A DNA stretch of 64,000 nt from Amorphoplanes digitatis (GTDB lineage Bacteria > Actinomycetota > Actinomycetes > Mycobacteriales > Micromonosporaceae): contig NZ_JACHNH010000001.1 in NCBI RefSeq assembly GCF_014205335.1, positions 7,620,501-7,684,500 of the forward strand, written 5' to 3'. Position numbers and translations under genes: made by a program. Positions 32,979 to 41,540 of the stretch are shown piece by piece; position 1 is the stretch's first letter; each line of letters starts with the position of its first letter. A model generated the notes under the pieces. It had not been told where the DNA came from and made no database searches. It saw nothing but the letters and a program-made list of their open reading frames with translations.

Positions 32979-34664
32979 CTAGGAAATCTTGGCCGTCATC
33001 GTCAGCGTGGACTGGTCGATCTCACTGGTACGCACGGTGAACTTGAGCGTCCACTCCCCCGCGGCCGGCAGCGCGATGTCCCCGATCGCGTGGAAGTCGG
33101 TGATCCTCAGCAGCGGCACCTCGATCGGCTCGATCCCCTTGGCCGGCAGCGCGGCGGTGGCCGTCCACTCCACGACCGGCAGCGGCTTGCCGTCCAGCGT
33201 GTACGCGTACAGGTGCAGGGAGTTGTTGCCGACGGTCGCCGGGAACACGTCCACCTGAAGCGACACCGAGTCGTCCGCGACGGTCTGCGAGATCGTCGTG
33301 GACGTGCCGGCGCTCTCGGCCGCGCTGGCCGTACGCGGTGGCGGGATCTGCACGAGCGCGGCGGTCACGCCCAGCACGACCGCCGTGACGGCCAGCTCGG
33401 CGATCACCACGCGGCGCAGCGGCCCGGGCCCGGACTCGGCCCGGCGGCTGCGGACCAGCTTGCGCGAGTAGGCCGCCATCCCGATCACCACGGCGGCCAG
33501 CGCGATCTTCACCAGGATGAGCCGGCCGTAGGTGCTCTCGACGAGGCCCTCGAACGAGGCGACCTCGATCAGCGCCTGCACCGAGCCGGCGATGATCAGC
33601 GCGGCCACCGCGGTCGCGGCCCAGCGCGACCAGATCGGCAGGATCGCGCCCAGCTCGCGCTCGTCGGCCAGGCGCAGCAGGTAGCCGACGAGCATGACCA
33701 GCCCGCCCAGCCAGACCGCCATTGCGCCCAGATGGATCGCGTCCACCACGACGGAGACGCCGGCGACCGGGGACGCGGTCGGGTGCCCGGTCAGCGGCCA
33801 CGTCGCCAGCGCCGCCACCCCGAGCACGCCGAGCAGCGCCAGGTCGGCCTTGGACCCGCCGCCCTCGCCGTTCAGCAGCGGGCGCAGCAGGAACGCCGCC
33901 GCGACCACGACGCCGAGCCGCACGAGCATTACCGCGCCGAACGTGCTGCCGAGCACGTCCCGCAGGTCCGCGCCGCTGACCTCGAACAGCCCCGATCCGG
34001 TCGTGTACGGCGCCTGCAACCAGAGCGCCAGCACCGTGCTGCCGACGACCAGCCCGATACCGGTCCAGACGAGCCGGGCCGGGCCGCGGCGCGAGAGCCG
34101 GTGCGGCCAGAGCAGGGCGAGCACCAGCACCGGGCCGACGAGCAGCACCAGGCCCACGTACCCGAGGTATTTGGCGACCGGGATCAGGCCGCGCACGACC
34201 GGGTCGACCGAGTCGGCGGTACCCGGCTCGGCCGGCGGCGCGGAGGCCTCGCCGACCGAGTAGGTCAGGCTGCCGGCGACCGGGTGGCTGTCGGCCGAGA
34301 CCACCCGGTAGCTGACCAGATAGGTGCCGCGGCCGCCGCCGGTGCGCAGCGGAATGACGACCGTGCCGCCGGTCGCCTGCGGCTCGCCCTGGTCCGCGCG
34401 GCTGCCGTCCGGCGCGAGCACCTGGATCTTGCCGGAGATCAGCTGCACCGACTCGCTGAAGGTCAGGGTGACCTTGTTGGGGGCGTCCGGGACGATCGTG
34501 TCGCTCGCCGGGTCGCTGGCGACCAGCGCGGCGTGCGCGGCGGCCGGCGCCGCGGGACCGAGCAGGACGCAGAAGAAGCCGGCCAGCAGCCCGAGGACGG
34601 CGGCCGCGAGCCGCCGGGCACCCGGCCGGAGTCGGTCGCCGGGCCCGGGCAGATCAACGTTCAT
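32979..34664 (-). CDS. CopC-CopD fusion copper-handling membrane protein
   Basis: A 561-residue protein. After a signal peptide (LAAAVLGLLAGFFCVLL, cleavage before HAALVASDP) comes a CopC domain. Its mature N-terminal His and the His of VSADSHPVAGS are typical Cu(II) ligands. About eight membrane helices of a CopD domain follow (WLGGLVMLVGYLLRL and others), then a C-terminal extracellular beta domain of about 110 residues (DDSVSLQVDVFPATVGNN...). It binds copper outside and probably moves it inward. The ATG at 34662-34664 has GGGGAGC upstream. It is divergent from an ECF sigma gene. Confidence 0.88.
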   Translation of the reverse strand: MNVDLPGPGDRLRPGARRLAAAVLGLLAGFFCVLLGPAAPAAAHAALVASDPASDTIVPDAPNKVTLTFSESVQLISGKIQVLAPDGSRADQGEPQATGGTVVIPLRTGGGRGTYLVSYRVVSADSHPVAGSLTYSVGEASAPPAEPGTADSVDPVVRGLIPVAKYLGYVGLVLLVGPVLVLALLWPHRLSRRGPARLVWTGIGLVVGSTVLALWLQAPYTTGSGLFEVSGADLRDVLGSTFGAVMLVRLGVVVAAAFLLRPLLNGEGGGSKADLALLGVLGVAALATWPLTGHPTASPVAGVSVVVDAIHLGAMAVWLGGLVMLVGYLLRLADERELGAILPIWSRWAATAVAALIIAGSVQALIEVASFEGLVESTYGRLILVKIALAAVVIGMAAYSRKLVRSRRAESGPGPLRRVVIAELAVTAVVLGVTAALVQIPPPRTASAAESAGTSTTISQTVADDSVSLQVDVFPATVGNNSLHLYAYTLDGKPLPVVEWTATAALPAKGIEPIEVPLLRITDFHAIGDIALPAAGEWTLKFTVRTSEIDQSTLTMTAKIS

Positions 34665-34810
34665 GCGTGCAATGCTCCCCGATGGCTCGCCGGGCCCCGC
34701 AGCGCGGTCGCGCGCGAGGCGGAAAGTGAGGACTGGAGGGTTGTCGTCGGCATGGTGACGATAGTTCCCAGAACCGCTGACAATTCCGGCCGGGCGTACC
34801 ATCTCCGGTT

Positions 34811-35350
34811 GTGACGGCGGCTGAAGCACTCGATTCGCTCGCGCTGCGGGCGCGGGCCGGCGACGCCGGCGCGCAGGTCGCGTTCGTCCGCGGCACCCAG
34901 GCCGAGGTGTGGCGGTTCACCGCCGCGCTGGTCGACCCGGGCGCCGCCGACGACCTCACCCAGGAGACCTACCTGCGCGCCTTCAAGGCGCTGCCCGCCT
35001 TCGAGGGCCGCGCGGCGGTGCGTACCTGGCTGCTCGGCATCGCCCGGCGCGTCTGCGCCGACCACCTGCGGGCCGTCGTGCGCAGGCGCCGCCTCGACGC
35101 CCGGCTCGCCGCGCAGGCCTGGACCGACATCCCTCAGCAGAGTGACCCCGCGCATCGGCTCGGCGCCGCCGACCTGCTGCGCCGCCTCGGCGAGGAGCGC
35201 CGCACCGCGTTCGTGCTCACCCAGGTGCTCGGCATGTCCTACGCGGAGGCCGCCGAGGTCGAGGAGGTCCCGGTGGGGACGATCCGGTCGCGAGTGGCCC
35301 GCGCCCGCGAGGAGCTGGTGACCGCGGTCGCCGCGGCGCAGGCGAGCTGA
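34811..35350 (+). CDS. ECF-type RNA polymerase sigma factor
   Basis: A 179-residue sigma-70 family factor. Region 2 is DDLTQETYLRAFKALPAFEG followed by RTWLLGIARRVCADHLR. Region 4 is LGMSYAEAAEVEEVPVGTIR plus SRVARAREEL. No anti-sigma gene follows. It is divergent from CopCD and heads a row of thiol/redox genes, so copper or thiol stress may be its signal; this is inference. The GTG lies eight bases after TACCAT (34797-34802), with no Shine-Dalgarno sequence. Confidence 0.9.
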   Translation: MTAAEALDSLALRARAGDAGAQVAFVRGTQAEVWRFTAALVDPGAADDLTQETYLRAFKALPAFEGRAAVRTWLLGIARRVCADHLRAVVRRRRLDARLAAQAWTDIPQQSDPAHRLGAADLLRRLGEERRTAFVLTQVLGMSYAEAAEVEEVPVGTIRSRVARAREELVTAVAAAQAS

Positions 35351-35424
35351 TCGGGGCACTCAGCCGATACACAGGCAGTCGGCGGAACCGACGGCCGGTG
35401 AGCGCCGACTAAGGGGGCGTGAGC

Positions 35425-35916
35425 ATGGAGACGAGTCAGCCTGCCCGGATGACGGCCACCTGGCCCTGGATCTCGACCGTTGCCCGGCTCGGGCTGGCCG
35501 CGGTGTGGCTCGGCGCGGGCCTGCTGAAGATCGGCGACCTGGCCGGGTCGGGGCGCGCCGTGAACGCGTACGAGATCTTCCCGTACGAGATCGCCAAGGT
35601 CATCGGGGCGGTCCTGCCGTTCCTGGAGATCACGCTCGGCCTGTTGCTGCTGGCGGGGCTCGCGGTGCGGCTCATCGCCGGCATCTCGGCCGCACTGCTG
35701 CTGATCTTCATCGCCGGCATCTCCTGGGCCTGGTCGCAGGGCCTCCAGATCGACTGCGGCTGCTTCGGCTCGGGCGGGACACTGAGCGCGGGTCAGACAC
35801 CGCAGTACCTGCTCGATATCGCCCGCGACCTGGGCTTTCTCGTGCTCGCCGGGATCCTGCTGTGGCAGCCGCGGACCCGTTACTCGATCGACGGCGTCTT
35901 GATGGGGGAAGAGTGA
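35425..35916 (+). CDS. MauE/DoxX-family membrane protein
   Basis: A 163-residue protein with four membrane helices and a cysteine motif IDCGCFG in the loop before the last helix. MauE/DoxX proteins pass electrons or help disulfide chemistry in the envelope. I place the start at the ATG 35425, seven bases after AAGGGGG; the GTG at 35419 would be only one base from that site. Its stop overlaps the start of the DsbA-like gene (GTGA), so they are one unit. Confidence 0.85.
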   Translation: METSQPARMTATWPWISTVARLGLAAVWLGAGLLKIGDLAGSGRAVNAYEIFPYEIAKVIGAVLPFLEITLGLLLLAGLAVRLIAGISAALLLIFIAGISWAWSQGLQIDCGCFGSGGTLSAGQTPQYLLDIARDLGFLVLAGILLWQPRTRYSIDGVLMGEE

Positions 35917-36644
35917 GCGGCAAGAGCAACCGCGACCGCGGCAAGGCCAAGCGGATCGTGCAGGAGCAACTGGCGCGCGAGCGCCGCCGGCGGGTCACGC
36001 TCTGGACCAGCCTCGGCGTCGTCGCCGTGCTGGTCATCGCCGGCCTGATCGGCTGGGGCTTCGCCGCCAGCCAGGAGAACGAGAAGACCGCCGGCCTCAC
36101 GACGCCGAGCGTCGCGGTGGACGAGGGTACGGCGTTCGCGGTCGGCACCGGCCCCGTGAAGATCGACATCTACGAGGACTTCATGTGCCCGGCCTGCGGG
36201 CAGTTCGAGGCCTCGGCGCAGACCACGATCGACCAGCTCGTCGCCGACGGCAAGGTGACCGTGCTGTACCACCCGATCGCGATCCTGGACCACGCCTCGA
36301 CCACCGAGTACTCGACCCGGTCCGCCGGCGCCTCGGCCGCGGCCGCGCAGGGCGGCAAGTTCGCCGAGTACCACCGGGTGCTCTTCGCCAACCAGCCGCA
36401 GGAGGGCGGGCCGGGCCTCGACAACGGCAAGCTGATCGAGCTGGGACGGTCGGTCGGCCTGACCGACGCCTCGTTCGCCGACGCGGTCAACGAGGGCACC
36501 TACTACCCCTGGGCCACCAAGGCCACCGACACGGCGGCCTCGCGGGGCGTGAACAGCACGCCGACCGTGCGGGTCGGCGGCAAGGACCTGACGGACCGCA
36601 CGCCGCAGGGGCTGACCGCGGCGGTGGAGGCGGCCGGCGCGTGA
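35913..36644 (+). CDS. Membrane-anchored DsbA-like thiol oxidoreductase
   Basis: A 243-residue protein. A basic N terminus (GKAKRIVQEQLARERRRR) is followed by one membrane helix (LWTSLGVVAVLVIAGLIGWGF). Then comes a thioredoxin-fold domain with the active site EDFMCPACGQF (CPAC) and the cis-Pro loop NSTPTVRVGG. It probably forms or isomerises disulfides outside the membrane, re-oxidised by the MauE/DoxX protein just upstream. GTG start overlaps that gene's stop; its own stop overlaps the next start. Confidence 0.88.
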   Translation: MSGKSNRDRGKAKRIVQEQLARERRRRVTLWTSLGVVAVLVIAGLIGWGFAASQENEKTAGLTTPSVAVDEGTAFAVGTGPVKIDIYEDFMCPACGQFEASAQTTIDQLVADGKVTVLYHPIAILDHASTTEYSTRSAGASAAAAQGGKFAEYHRVLFANQPQEGGPGLDNGKLIELGRSVGLTDASFADAVNEGTYYPWATKATDTAASRGVNSTPTVRVGGKDLTDRTPQGLTAAVEAAGA

Positions 36645-37624
36645 GGCGTACCGCCCTGTTCGGCGCCGTGCTGGCCGGCGCGTTACTGGTGCCGGCCGGC
36701 CCGGCGCACGCACACGGCGGGGACGCACCCGACGCGACCGCGTACCGCAGCCAGGTCAGCGGGATCAGTCCCGCCGAGCCCGGGCTGACGGTGCGGACCG
36801 TCGAGGCGGGCGCGCGGCTCGAACTCGTCAACCGGACCGGCCGTACCGTCGAGGTGCTCGGCTACGCCGGCGAGCCCTACCTCGAGGTGCGGCCGGACGG
36901 CGCGTTCGAGAACATCAACTCGCCGGCCACGTACCGGAATCAGACCGTCGAGGGCGACACCCCGGTGCCGCCGGCCGCCTCGCCGGCCGCGGCCCCGCAG
37001 TGGCGCCGCGTCTCCACCGACCCGGTCGTGCGCTGGCACGACCAGCGCACGATGTGGCTCGGCGAGGACCCGCCGCCGCAGGCACGCGCCGACGACTCGC
37101 GCAGCCACAAGCTGCGCGACTGGGTGGTTCCGCTGCGCGAGGGTGCGCGCACGCTGGAGGTACACGGGACCCTGACCTGGGAGCCGCCCCCGCCCGCCTG
37201 GCTGTGGTGGGCGGGCGCGCTCGCGCTCGGCGCGGGCCTGACGGCCCTCGGCCTGCGCCGCCCGCGCTGGATCGGCCCGGCCGCGGCCGCCGGAGGCATG
37301 ATCACCCTCGGGTACGCGGCAGCGCGCACGAGCGCCGGCGTGGAGGGGCAGGCGCCGGTCTACGTCGCCGCGGCGCTCGCCGTGGCCGCGGGCGTGCTGA
37401 CCTGGCTCGGGCGGGCGCCGTTCCTGCTCGCCCTCGCCGGCGTCGTGCTGTTGGTCTTCGGAGGCCTCGCCGACGCGGGCGTCTTCGGCCAGGCGGTGGT
37501 CCTGTTCCCCGGTCCGTCCTGGCTCGCCCGGGCGGCGGTGCTGGTGGCCGTCGGCACCGGGGTGGGAATGGCGGCGACGGGGATGCTGCGGCTGCGGGCG
37601 GCCCCGATATCTTCGGACGCATGA
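36641..37624 (+). CDS. Secreted/membrane protein of unknown function
   Basis: A 327-residue protein with a signal peptide (RRTALFGAVLAGALLVPAGP, cleavage near AHA), an extracellular beta-rich domain of about 150 residues, and five hydrophobic helices from residue 185 on. The mature N terminus HAHGGD and WHDQRTMW suggest metal binding. It overlaps the DsbA-like gene before it and the peroxiredoxin gene after it, so it belongs to the same redox operon. It resembles uncharacterised actinobacterial proteins near thioredoxin-like genes; I know no function. Confidence 0.75.
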   Translation: MRRTALFGAVLAGALLVPAGPAHAHGGDAPDATAYRSQVSGISPAEPGLTVRTVEAGARLELVNRTGRTVEVLGYAGEPYLEVRPDGAFENINSPATYRNQTVEGDTPVPPAASPAAAPQWRRVSTDPVVRWHDQRTMWLGEDPPPQARADDSRSHKLRDWVVPLREGARTLEVHGTLTWEPPPPAWLWWAGALALGAGLTALGLRRPRWIGPAAAAGGMITLGYAAARTSAGVEGQAPVYVAAALAVAAGVLTWLGRAPFLLALAGVVLLVFGGLADAGVFGQAVVLFPGPSWLARAAVLVAVGTGVGMAATGMLRLRAAPISSDA

Positions 37625-38091
37625 CTGAGCGCCTCGCGCCGGGTGACCCGGCCCCCGAGTTCACCCTGCCCACCGACACCGGCGACACCCTCACGCTGAA
37701 GGACCTCCGCGGCCGCAAGGTCATCCTGTACGTCTACCCGGCCGCGATGACGCCGGGCTGCACGAAGCAGGCCTGCGACTTCCGCGACTCGCTCGGCTCA
37801 CTTCAGGCGGCCGGCTACGAGGTCGTCGGCATCTCGCCGGACACCCCGGCCAAGCTGGCCAAGTTCCGCGAACGCGACTCGATCACCTTCCCGCTGGTCA
37901 GCGACCAGGACAAGAGCGTGCTGACCGCGTACGGTGCCTTCGGCGAGAAGCAGCTGTACGGCAAGACGGTCACCGGGGTGATCCGCTCGACGTTCGTCAT
38001 CGACGAGGACGGCGCGGTCGAGCGGGCCCTGTACAACGTCAAGGCGACGGGTCACGTCGCCAAGCTGCGGCGCGATCTCGGCATCGACTGA
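37621..38091 (+). CDS. bcp: Thioredoxin-dependent peroxiredoxin, BCP family
   Basis: A 156-residue peroxiredoxin of the BCP (PrxQ) type. PAAMTPGCTKQACDF carries the peroxidatic Cys and, five residues on, the resolving Cys; the usual residue before the Thr is Met here. It reduces peroxides with thioredoxin-type electrons. The ATG overlaps the stop of the preceding gene, making it the end of the sigma/MauE/DsbA-like cluster. Confidence 0.92.
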   Translation: MTERLAPGDPAPEFTLPTDTGDTLTLKDLRGRKVILYVYPAAMTPGCTKQACDFRDSLGSLQAAGYEVVGISPDTPAKLAKFRERDSITFPLVSDQDKSVLTAYGAFGEKQLYGKTVTGVIRSTFVIDEDGAVERALYNVKATGHVAKLRRDLGID

Positions 38092-38117
38092 CTACTGCGG
38101 CAAAACTCGCGGATTCC

Positions 38118-38157
38118 GGGGAACGGTGCCGATTAAGGCGGGCGACCACCGTTCCCC
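38118..38157 (+). promoter_or_regulatory. Hairpin before the chemotaxis receptor gene, with a GCCGATTA element
   Basis: GGGGAACGGTG (38118-38128) and CACCGTTCCCC (38147-38157) form an 11-bp stem. It could end the peroxiredoxin transcript or shape the receptor leader. The sequence at its loop edge, GCCGATTA (38128-38135), resembles the -10 element of FliA/WhiG-type motility sigma factors (GCCGATAA), but I see no -35 partner at the right distance. Confidence 0.4.
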
Positions 38158-38173
38158 CTAACGGAGACCGCCG

Positions 38174-39826
38174 ATGCCGAAGTTCAAGCTGCCGCGCCGC
38201 TCGCGCAAGGCGCTCCACTCCGCTGAGGCGAGCGCGCGCGGTGGGCTCCTGCGTAACCTGCGTGTGTCGCAGAAGCTGTTCGTCTCCTTCGGCGTGCTCA
38301 GCCTGCTGGTGGTGACCATCGGCGTCGCCGACGGCGTCGCGCTGAGCACCACGAACGGCCAGCTCAACAAGATGTACAACGACAACTTGCAGTCCGTCGC
38401 CCGGATCGGCCAGGTCCGCGCCGACGTTCAGCAGGCGAACCTGCTGTCGACCAAGCTGATCCTGCGCTCGCCGCTCGCGGACGTCAGCAGCGTGCAGACG
38501 GCGATCCGGCGGCTGGACGCCGCCATCGACGCCAACTGGGCGGCGTACTCGAAGAACCCGGCGAAAGGCACCGAGGCCGACATGGCCGCCTTCTCGGAGG
38601 GGCTGACCAAGTACCGCACGATCCGCGACGAGCGACTCGTGCCGGCGGCCAAGGCCAACAGCCTGGGCACCTACCTCGGCGTGCAGAACAACTACATCGA
38701 CCCGCTCACCAGCACGATCACGGTGGCGCTGAACAACCTCGCCGGCATCGAGGACAAGGCCGCGCAGCGGCAGATGGCCGACGCCCGCAGCAACGCCACG
38801 TCGGCGCGGCTGCTCACCATGACGCTGATGGGCGTCGCGCTGGCGTTCGCCGTTGTCATCGCGCTGGTGGTCAGCCGGGCCATCGCCCGGCCGCTCGGCC
38901 AGACCGTCAAGATCCTGGAGGCGCTCGCCGAGGGCCGGCTGGACCAGCGCCTCGCCGTCCGGGGCCGCGACGAGGTGGGCCGCATGGCCGAGGCGCTGAA
39001 CACCGCGCTCGACCGGCTCACCGCGACGCTGCGCGACATCGCCGGCAACGTCACCACGCTCGCCTCGTCCTCCGAGGAGCTCACCGCGGTCGCCGGCCAG
39101 ATGAACTCGTCCGCGGCCCGCTCGGCCGACCGGGCACAGGCGGTGTCCACCGCCTCCGGGCAGATCAGCAGCAACATCGCCACCGTGTCCGCCGGGGCCG
39201 AGGAGATCGGCAGCTCGATCACCGAGATCGCGCTCAGCACCTCCAGCGCGGCCGACGTGGCCGGTCAGGCCGTGCGCATCTCCACCGACGCCGGCGCGAT
39301 CCTGCAAAAGCTGGGCGAGTCCTCCGCCGAGATCGTCTCCGTCATCAAGATCATCACCGGCATCGCCGAGCAGACGAACCTGCTCGCCCTCAACGCGACG
39401 ATCGAGGCCGCCCGCGCCGGCGACGCGGGCAAGGGCTTCGCGGTCGTCGCCGGCGAGGTAAAGGAGCTGGCACAGGAGACGGCCCGGGCGACCGAGGACA
39501 TCCGGACCCGCGTCGGCGCGATCCAGAACGACTCGTCCGCCGCGGTCGCGGCGATCGCCGAGATCGGCTCGGTCATCGACAAGATCAACGCAACGCAGTC
39601 CGCCATCGCGGCGGCCGTCGAGGAGCAGACGGCGACCACCAACGAGATGAGCCGCAACGTCGGCGAGGTCGCGATCGGCTCCCAGCAGATCTCGTCGAAC
39701 GTGGCCGAGGTGGCCGAGGCCGCCGCGGAGACGACGAACGCGGCGTCGAACACCGCCCAGGCCGCCGACGAACTGGCCCGCGTGGCCCACGAGCTCCAGC
39801 AGAGCCTGGCGATGTTCCGCTACTGA
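38174..39826 (+). CDS. Methyl-accepting chemotaxis protein
   Basis: A 550-residue receptor. Membrane helices are at about 33-56 and 213-236, with a helical sensor domain of about 155 residues between them (four-helix-bundle type). A HAMP linker follows ([20 protein letters not shown]). The signalling domain has the conserved tip [20 protein letters not shown] and [13 protein letters not shown]. No C-terminal CheR tether is seen. Its ligand is unknown. It signals to CheA and implies a motile stage, as in zoospore-forming actinobacteria. Confidence 0.93.
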   Translation: MPKFKLPRRSRKALHSAEASARGGLLRNLRVSQKLFVSFGVLSLLVVTIGVADGVALSTTNGQLNKMYNDNLQSVARIGQVRADVQQANLLSTKLILRSPLADVSSVQTAIRRLDAAIDANWAAYSKNPAKGTEADMAAFSEGLTKYRTIRDERLVPAAKANSLGTYLGVQNNYIDPLTSTITVALNNLAGIEDKAAQRQMADARSNATSARLLTMTLMGVALAFAVVIALVVSRAIARPLGQTVKILEALAEGRLDQRLAVRGRDEVGRMAEALNTALDRLTATLRDIAGNVTTLASSSEELTAVAGQMNSSAARSADRAQAVSTASGQISSNIATVSAGAEEIGSSITEIALSTSSAADVAGQAVRISTDAGAILQKLGESSAEIVSVIKIITGIAEQTNLLALNATIEAARAGDAGKGFAVVAGEVKELAQETARATEDIRTRVGAIQNDSSAAVAAIAEIGSVIDKINATQSAIAAAVEEQTATTNEMSRNVGEVAIGSQQISSNVAEVAEAAAETTNAASNTAQAADELARVAHELQQSLAMFRY

Positions 39827-39847
39827 TCCCTCCGGGGACCGCCGACC

Positions 39848-39891
39848 CACGGCGGCCGTCATGCGGCTTGATCCGCAAGGCGGCCGCCGTG
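39848..39891. terminator. Bidirectional terminator between convergent genes
   Basis: CACGGCGGCCG (39848-39858) pairs with CGGCCGCCGTG (39881-39891), with an inner GCGG/CCGC stem. It lies between the chemotaxis receptor stop and the SnoaL-like gene stop. Confidence 0.8.
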
Positions 39892-39896
39892 CCGTG

Positions 39897-40283
39897 TCAG
39901 CGACCCGCGGCGAGCTTCGCCTTCATCGCCTCGGCGAGGGCCATCGCGCCGTTCAGCGGCCGGACCATCACCGTGAACTCGTCGATCAGCCCGTCGTCTC
40001 CGCGATGCAGGAAGTCGCAGCCCTCGACCTGGCGCCCTCCGACGTTCGCCCGGAACACGAGCGCATGATCGACCGCGTCCGGCGCCCCGATCTCCCGCAC
40101 GTAGGTGAAGTCCTCGAAAACCTCGATCACCGCCCGCAGGACGACGGCCACAGCCGCCCGCCCCTCGTACGGCGTGAACGCGATCGGGCTGTGAAAGACG
40201 ACCTTGTCGGCGAGGAGCGCGACGGCGGCGTCGATGTCCCGTGCTTCAACAGCGGCGCGAAACGGATGCACGATCACTCCCAT
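39897..40283 (-). CDS. SnoaL/NTF2-like small protein
   Basis: A 128-residue protein of the NTF2-like fold: FRAAVEARDIDAAVALLADK, then FHSPIAFTPYEGRAAV, and VEGCDFLHRGDDGLIDEFTV. The family includes polyketide cyclases, isomerases and ligand-binding proteins, so substrate cannot be given. I chose the ATG at 40281-40283; a TTG three codons upstream is possible. No good Shine-Dalgarno sequence. It is convergent with the chemotaxis receptor. Confidence 0.75.
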   Translation of the reverse strand: MGVIVHPFRAAVEARDIDAAVALLADKVVFHSPIAFTPYEGRAAVAVVLRAVIEVFEDFTYVREIGAPDAVDHALVFRANVGGRQVEGCDFLHRGDDGLIDEFTVMVRPLNGAMALAEAMKAKLAAGR

Positions 40284-40495
40284 AGTCAACAAATTGAATA
40301 GGTGCGAATGACGCTAACCCCCGGACCGCCGCCTGTCCAGACACCACCGGCCCGAACTGCCACAGCCAGACGGCGACCTACGCCGGGCGCAACCGTCAGC
40401 GCTCGTGCGGCATCGCGTTCGACGAGAGCGCACCCCGCACCCCGCTCAGCGAGCAGGAGAAGGTCGAGGTTCTGGCACTGGTCGACCGCGGCGAG

Positions 40496-40807
40496 GTGAC
40501 GGTCTCGGACGCGGCGAGGCCGATCGGTTGCAGCCGCAATCACGTCTATCAGCTCAAGCGCCGCCTGGCCGAGCGGGGCACGCTGGCCTTCGCCACCCGC
40601 CGAGATCGCATCTCGGCGTCCGAGCGGGAGGCGGTCCTGGCATTCGCGCGCGCACATCCGTTGATGGGTGAACGAAACCTGGCATCCGCGCTGCGGCAGC
40701 GCCGCGACGACCCGATCGACCTGTCGCCGTCATCCGTCCGTGTCGTCCTCAAGGCGGTCGGACTCAAGACGATCAAGGCACGCATGACAGCGACCGCGTC
40801 GGTGTAG
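40496..40807 (+). CDS. Helix-turn-helix protein, probably a fragment
   Basis: From the only usable start, a GTG at 40496, this is 103 residues with a clear HTH (VTVSDAARPIGCSRNHVYQLKRR) and a second DNA-binding-like region (RAHPLMGERNLASALRQ). The same frame is open back to 40298 and reads as coding: a Cys-containing stretch CPDTTGPNCHS, then LSEQEKVEVLALVDRGE, the natural first helix of the HTH. Yet no ATG, GTG or TTG exists there. The gene therefore seems to have lost its true start. It resembles the N-terminal DNA-binding part of transposases or phage-type regulators. It ends 56 bases before tRNA-Leu. Confidence 0.55.
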   Translation: MTVSDAARPIGCSRNHVYQLKRRLAERGTLAFATRRDRISASEREAVLAFARAHPLMGERNLASALRQRRDDPIDLSPSSVRVVLKAVGLKTIKARMTATASV

Positions 40808-40863
40808 TCGCCGCCGATCTCGGTATTAGAATGCTGACAGCGATTTGCTGCCGGGCAAATCGG

Positions 40864-40946
40864 GCGGAAGTGGCGGAATGGCAGACGCGTGGGCCTTAGG
40901 AGCCCATATCCGAGAGGGTGTAGGGGTTCAAGTCCCCTCTTCCGCA
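40864..40946 (+). tRNA. tRNA-Leu (TAG)
   Basis: Cloverleaf with acceptor GCGGAAG/CTTCCGC, a D arm with GGCAGACGC, anticodon stem TGGGC/GCCCA around loop CTTAGGA (anticodon TAG), a long variable arm (class II) and T arm AGGGG-TTCAAGT-CCCCT. The discriminator is A; no full CCA is encoded. Confidence 0.95.
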
Positions 40947-41018
40947 CCCATGTAATGCTGCGCACTATCATCTCGCGCCTACCGGATCCCGTCGTCCGGT
41001 GGCGCGAGGATTGACAGC

Positions 41019-41537
41019 ATGACGTTGTCGTTCGTGCTTGATCCGCCGTTGACCGACACCCTGCGCGAGCGGATCGTCGAGCTCTGGACCGAGGTCACCA
41101 ACGCCGGTGGGGCCGTCGGCTTCGTCGCGCCGGTCACCGCCGGCGAGGTGCGGCCGGTCGCCGAGGCGGCGTTCGCCGGGGTCGAGGCCGGCATCGACCG
41201 GCTGCTCGTCGGGCTGGACGGTGACCGGCTGGTGGCGCTGCTGTTCGTCGCCGACAACAGGTTCGGGCTCAAGGCGCACTGGCGCGTCCTCAAGCGGGTC
41301 ATGGTCGCGCCGGGCGGCCAGGGCCGGGGATACGGCGCGGCGCTCATGCGGGAGGCCGCCGCGGTGGGCCGCAAGATGGGCCTGACCGGCCTACAGGTCA
41401 CCCTCCGGGACGGCCACGGCCTGGACGCCTTCTACCGCGGCCTCGGGTACACGCAGGTCGGCCGGATCCCGGGCGCCCTGCGGGTGGCGCCGGGCGACGA
41501 CCGCGACGAGGTCTTCATGTGGCTCGACCTGCGCTGA
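41019..41537 (+). CDS. GNAT-family N-acetyltransferase
   Basis: A 172-residue GNAT protein. Motif A, the acetyl-CoA pyrophosphate site, is KRVMVAPGGQGRGYGAALMR (Q/RxxGxG/A as QGRGYG). The later part GLTGLQVTLRDGHGLDAFY with GLGYTQVGRIPG is the usual motif B region. It acetylates an amine on a small molecule or protein; the substrate is unknown. The ATG at 41019 follows a weak GAGG. The stop is three bases from the convergent expansin stop. Confidence 0.88.
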   Translation: MTLSFVLDPPLTDTLRERIVELWTEVTNAGGAVGFVAPVTAGEVRPVAEAAFAGVEAGIDRLLVGLDGDRLVALLFVADNRFGLKAHWRVLKRVMVAPGGQGRGYGAALMREAAAVGRKMGLTGLQVTLRDGHGLDAFYRGLGYTQVGRIPGALRVAPGDDRDEVFMWLDLR

Positions 41538-41540
41538 GCC

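Noticed and set aside
38128-38135. A full FliA-type promoter
   Set aside because: No matching -35 at 15-17 bases upstream, so it is kept only as a weak observation.
40302-40499. A 65-codon frame starting ATG at 40302-region before the HTH gene
   Set aside because: It is Arg/Pro/Thr-rich shadow sequence; the frame that continues into the HTH domain is the coding one.
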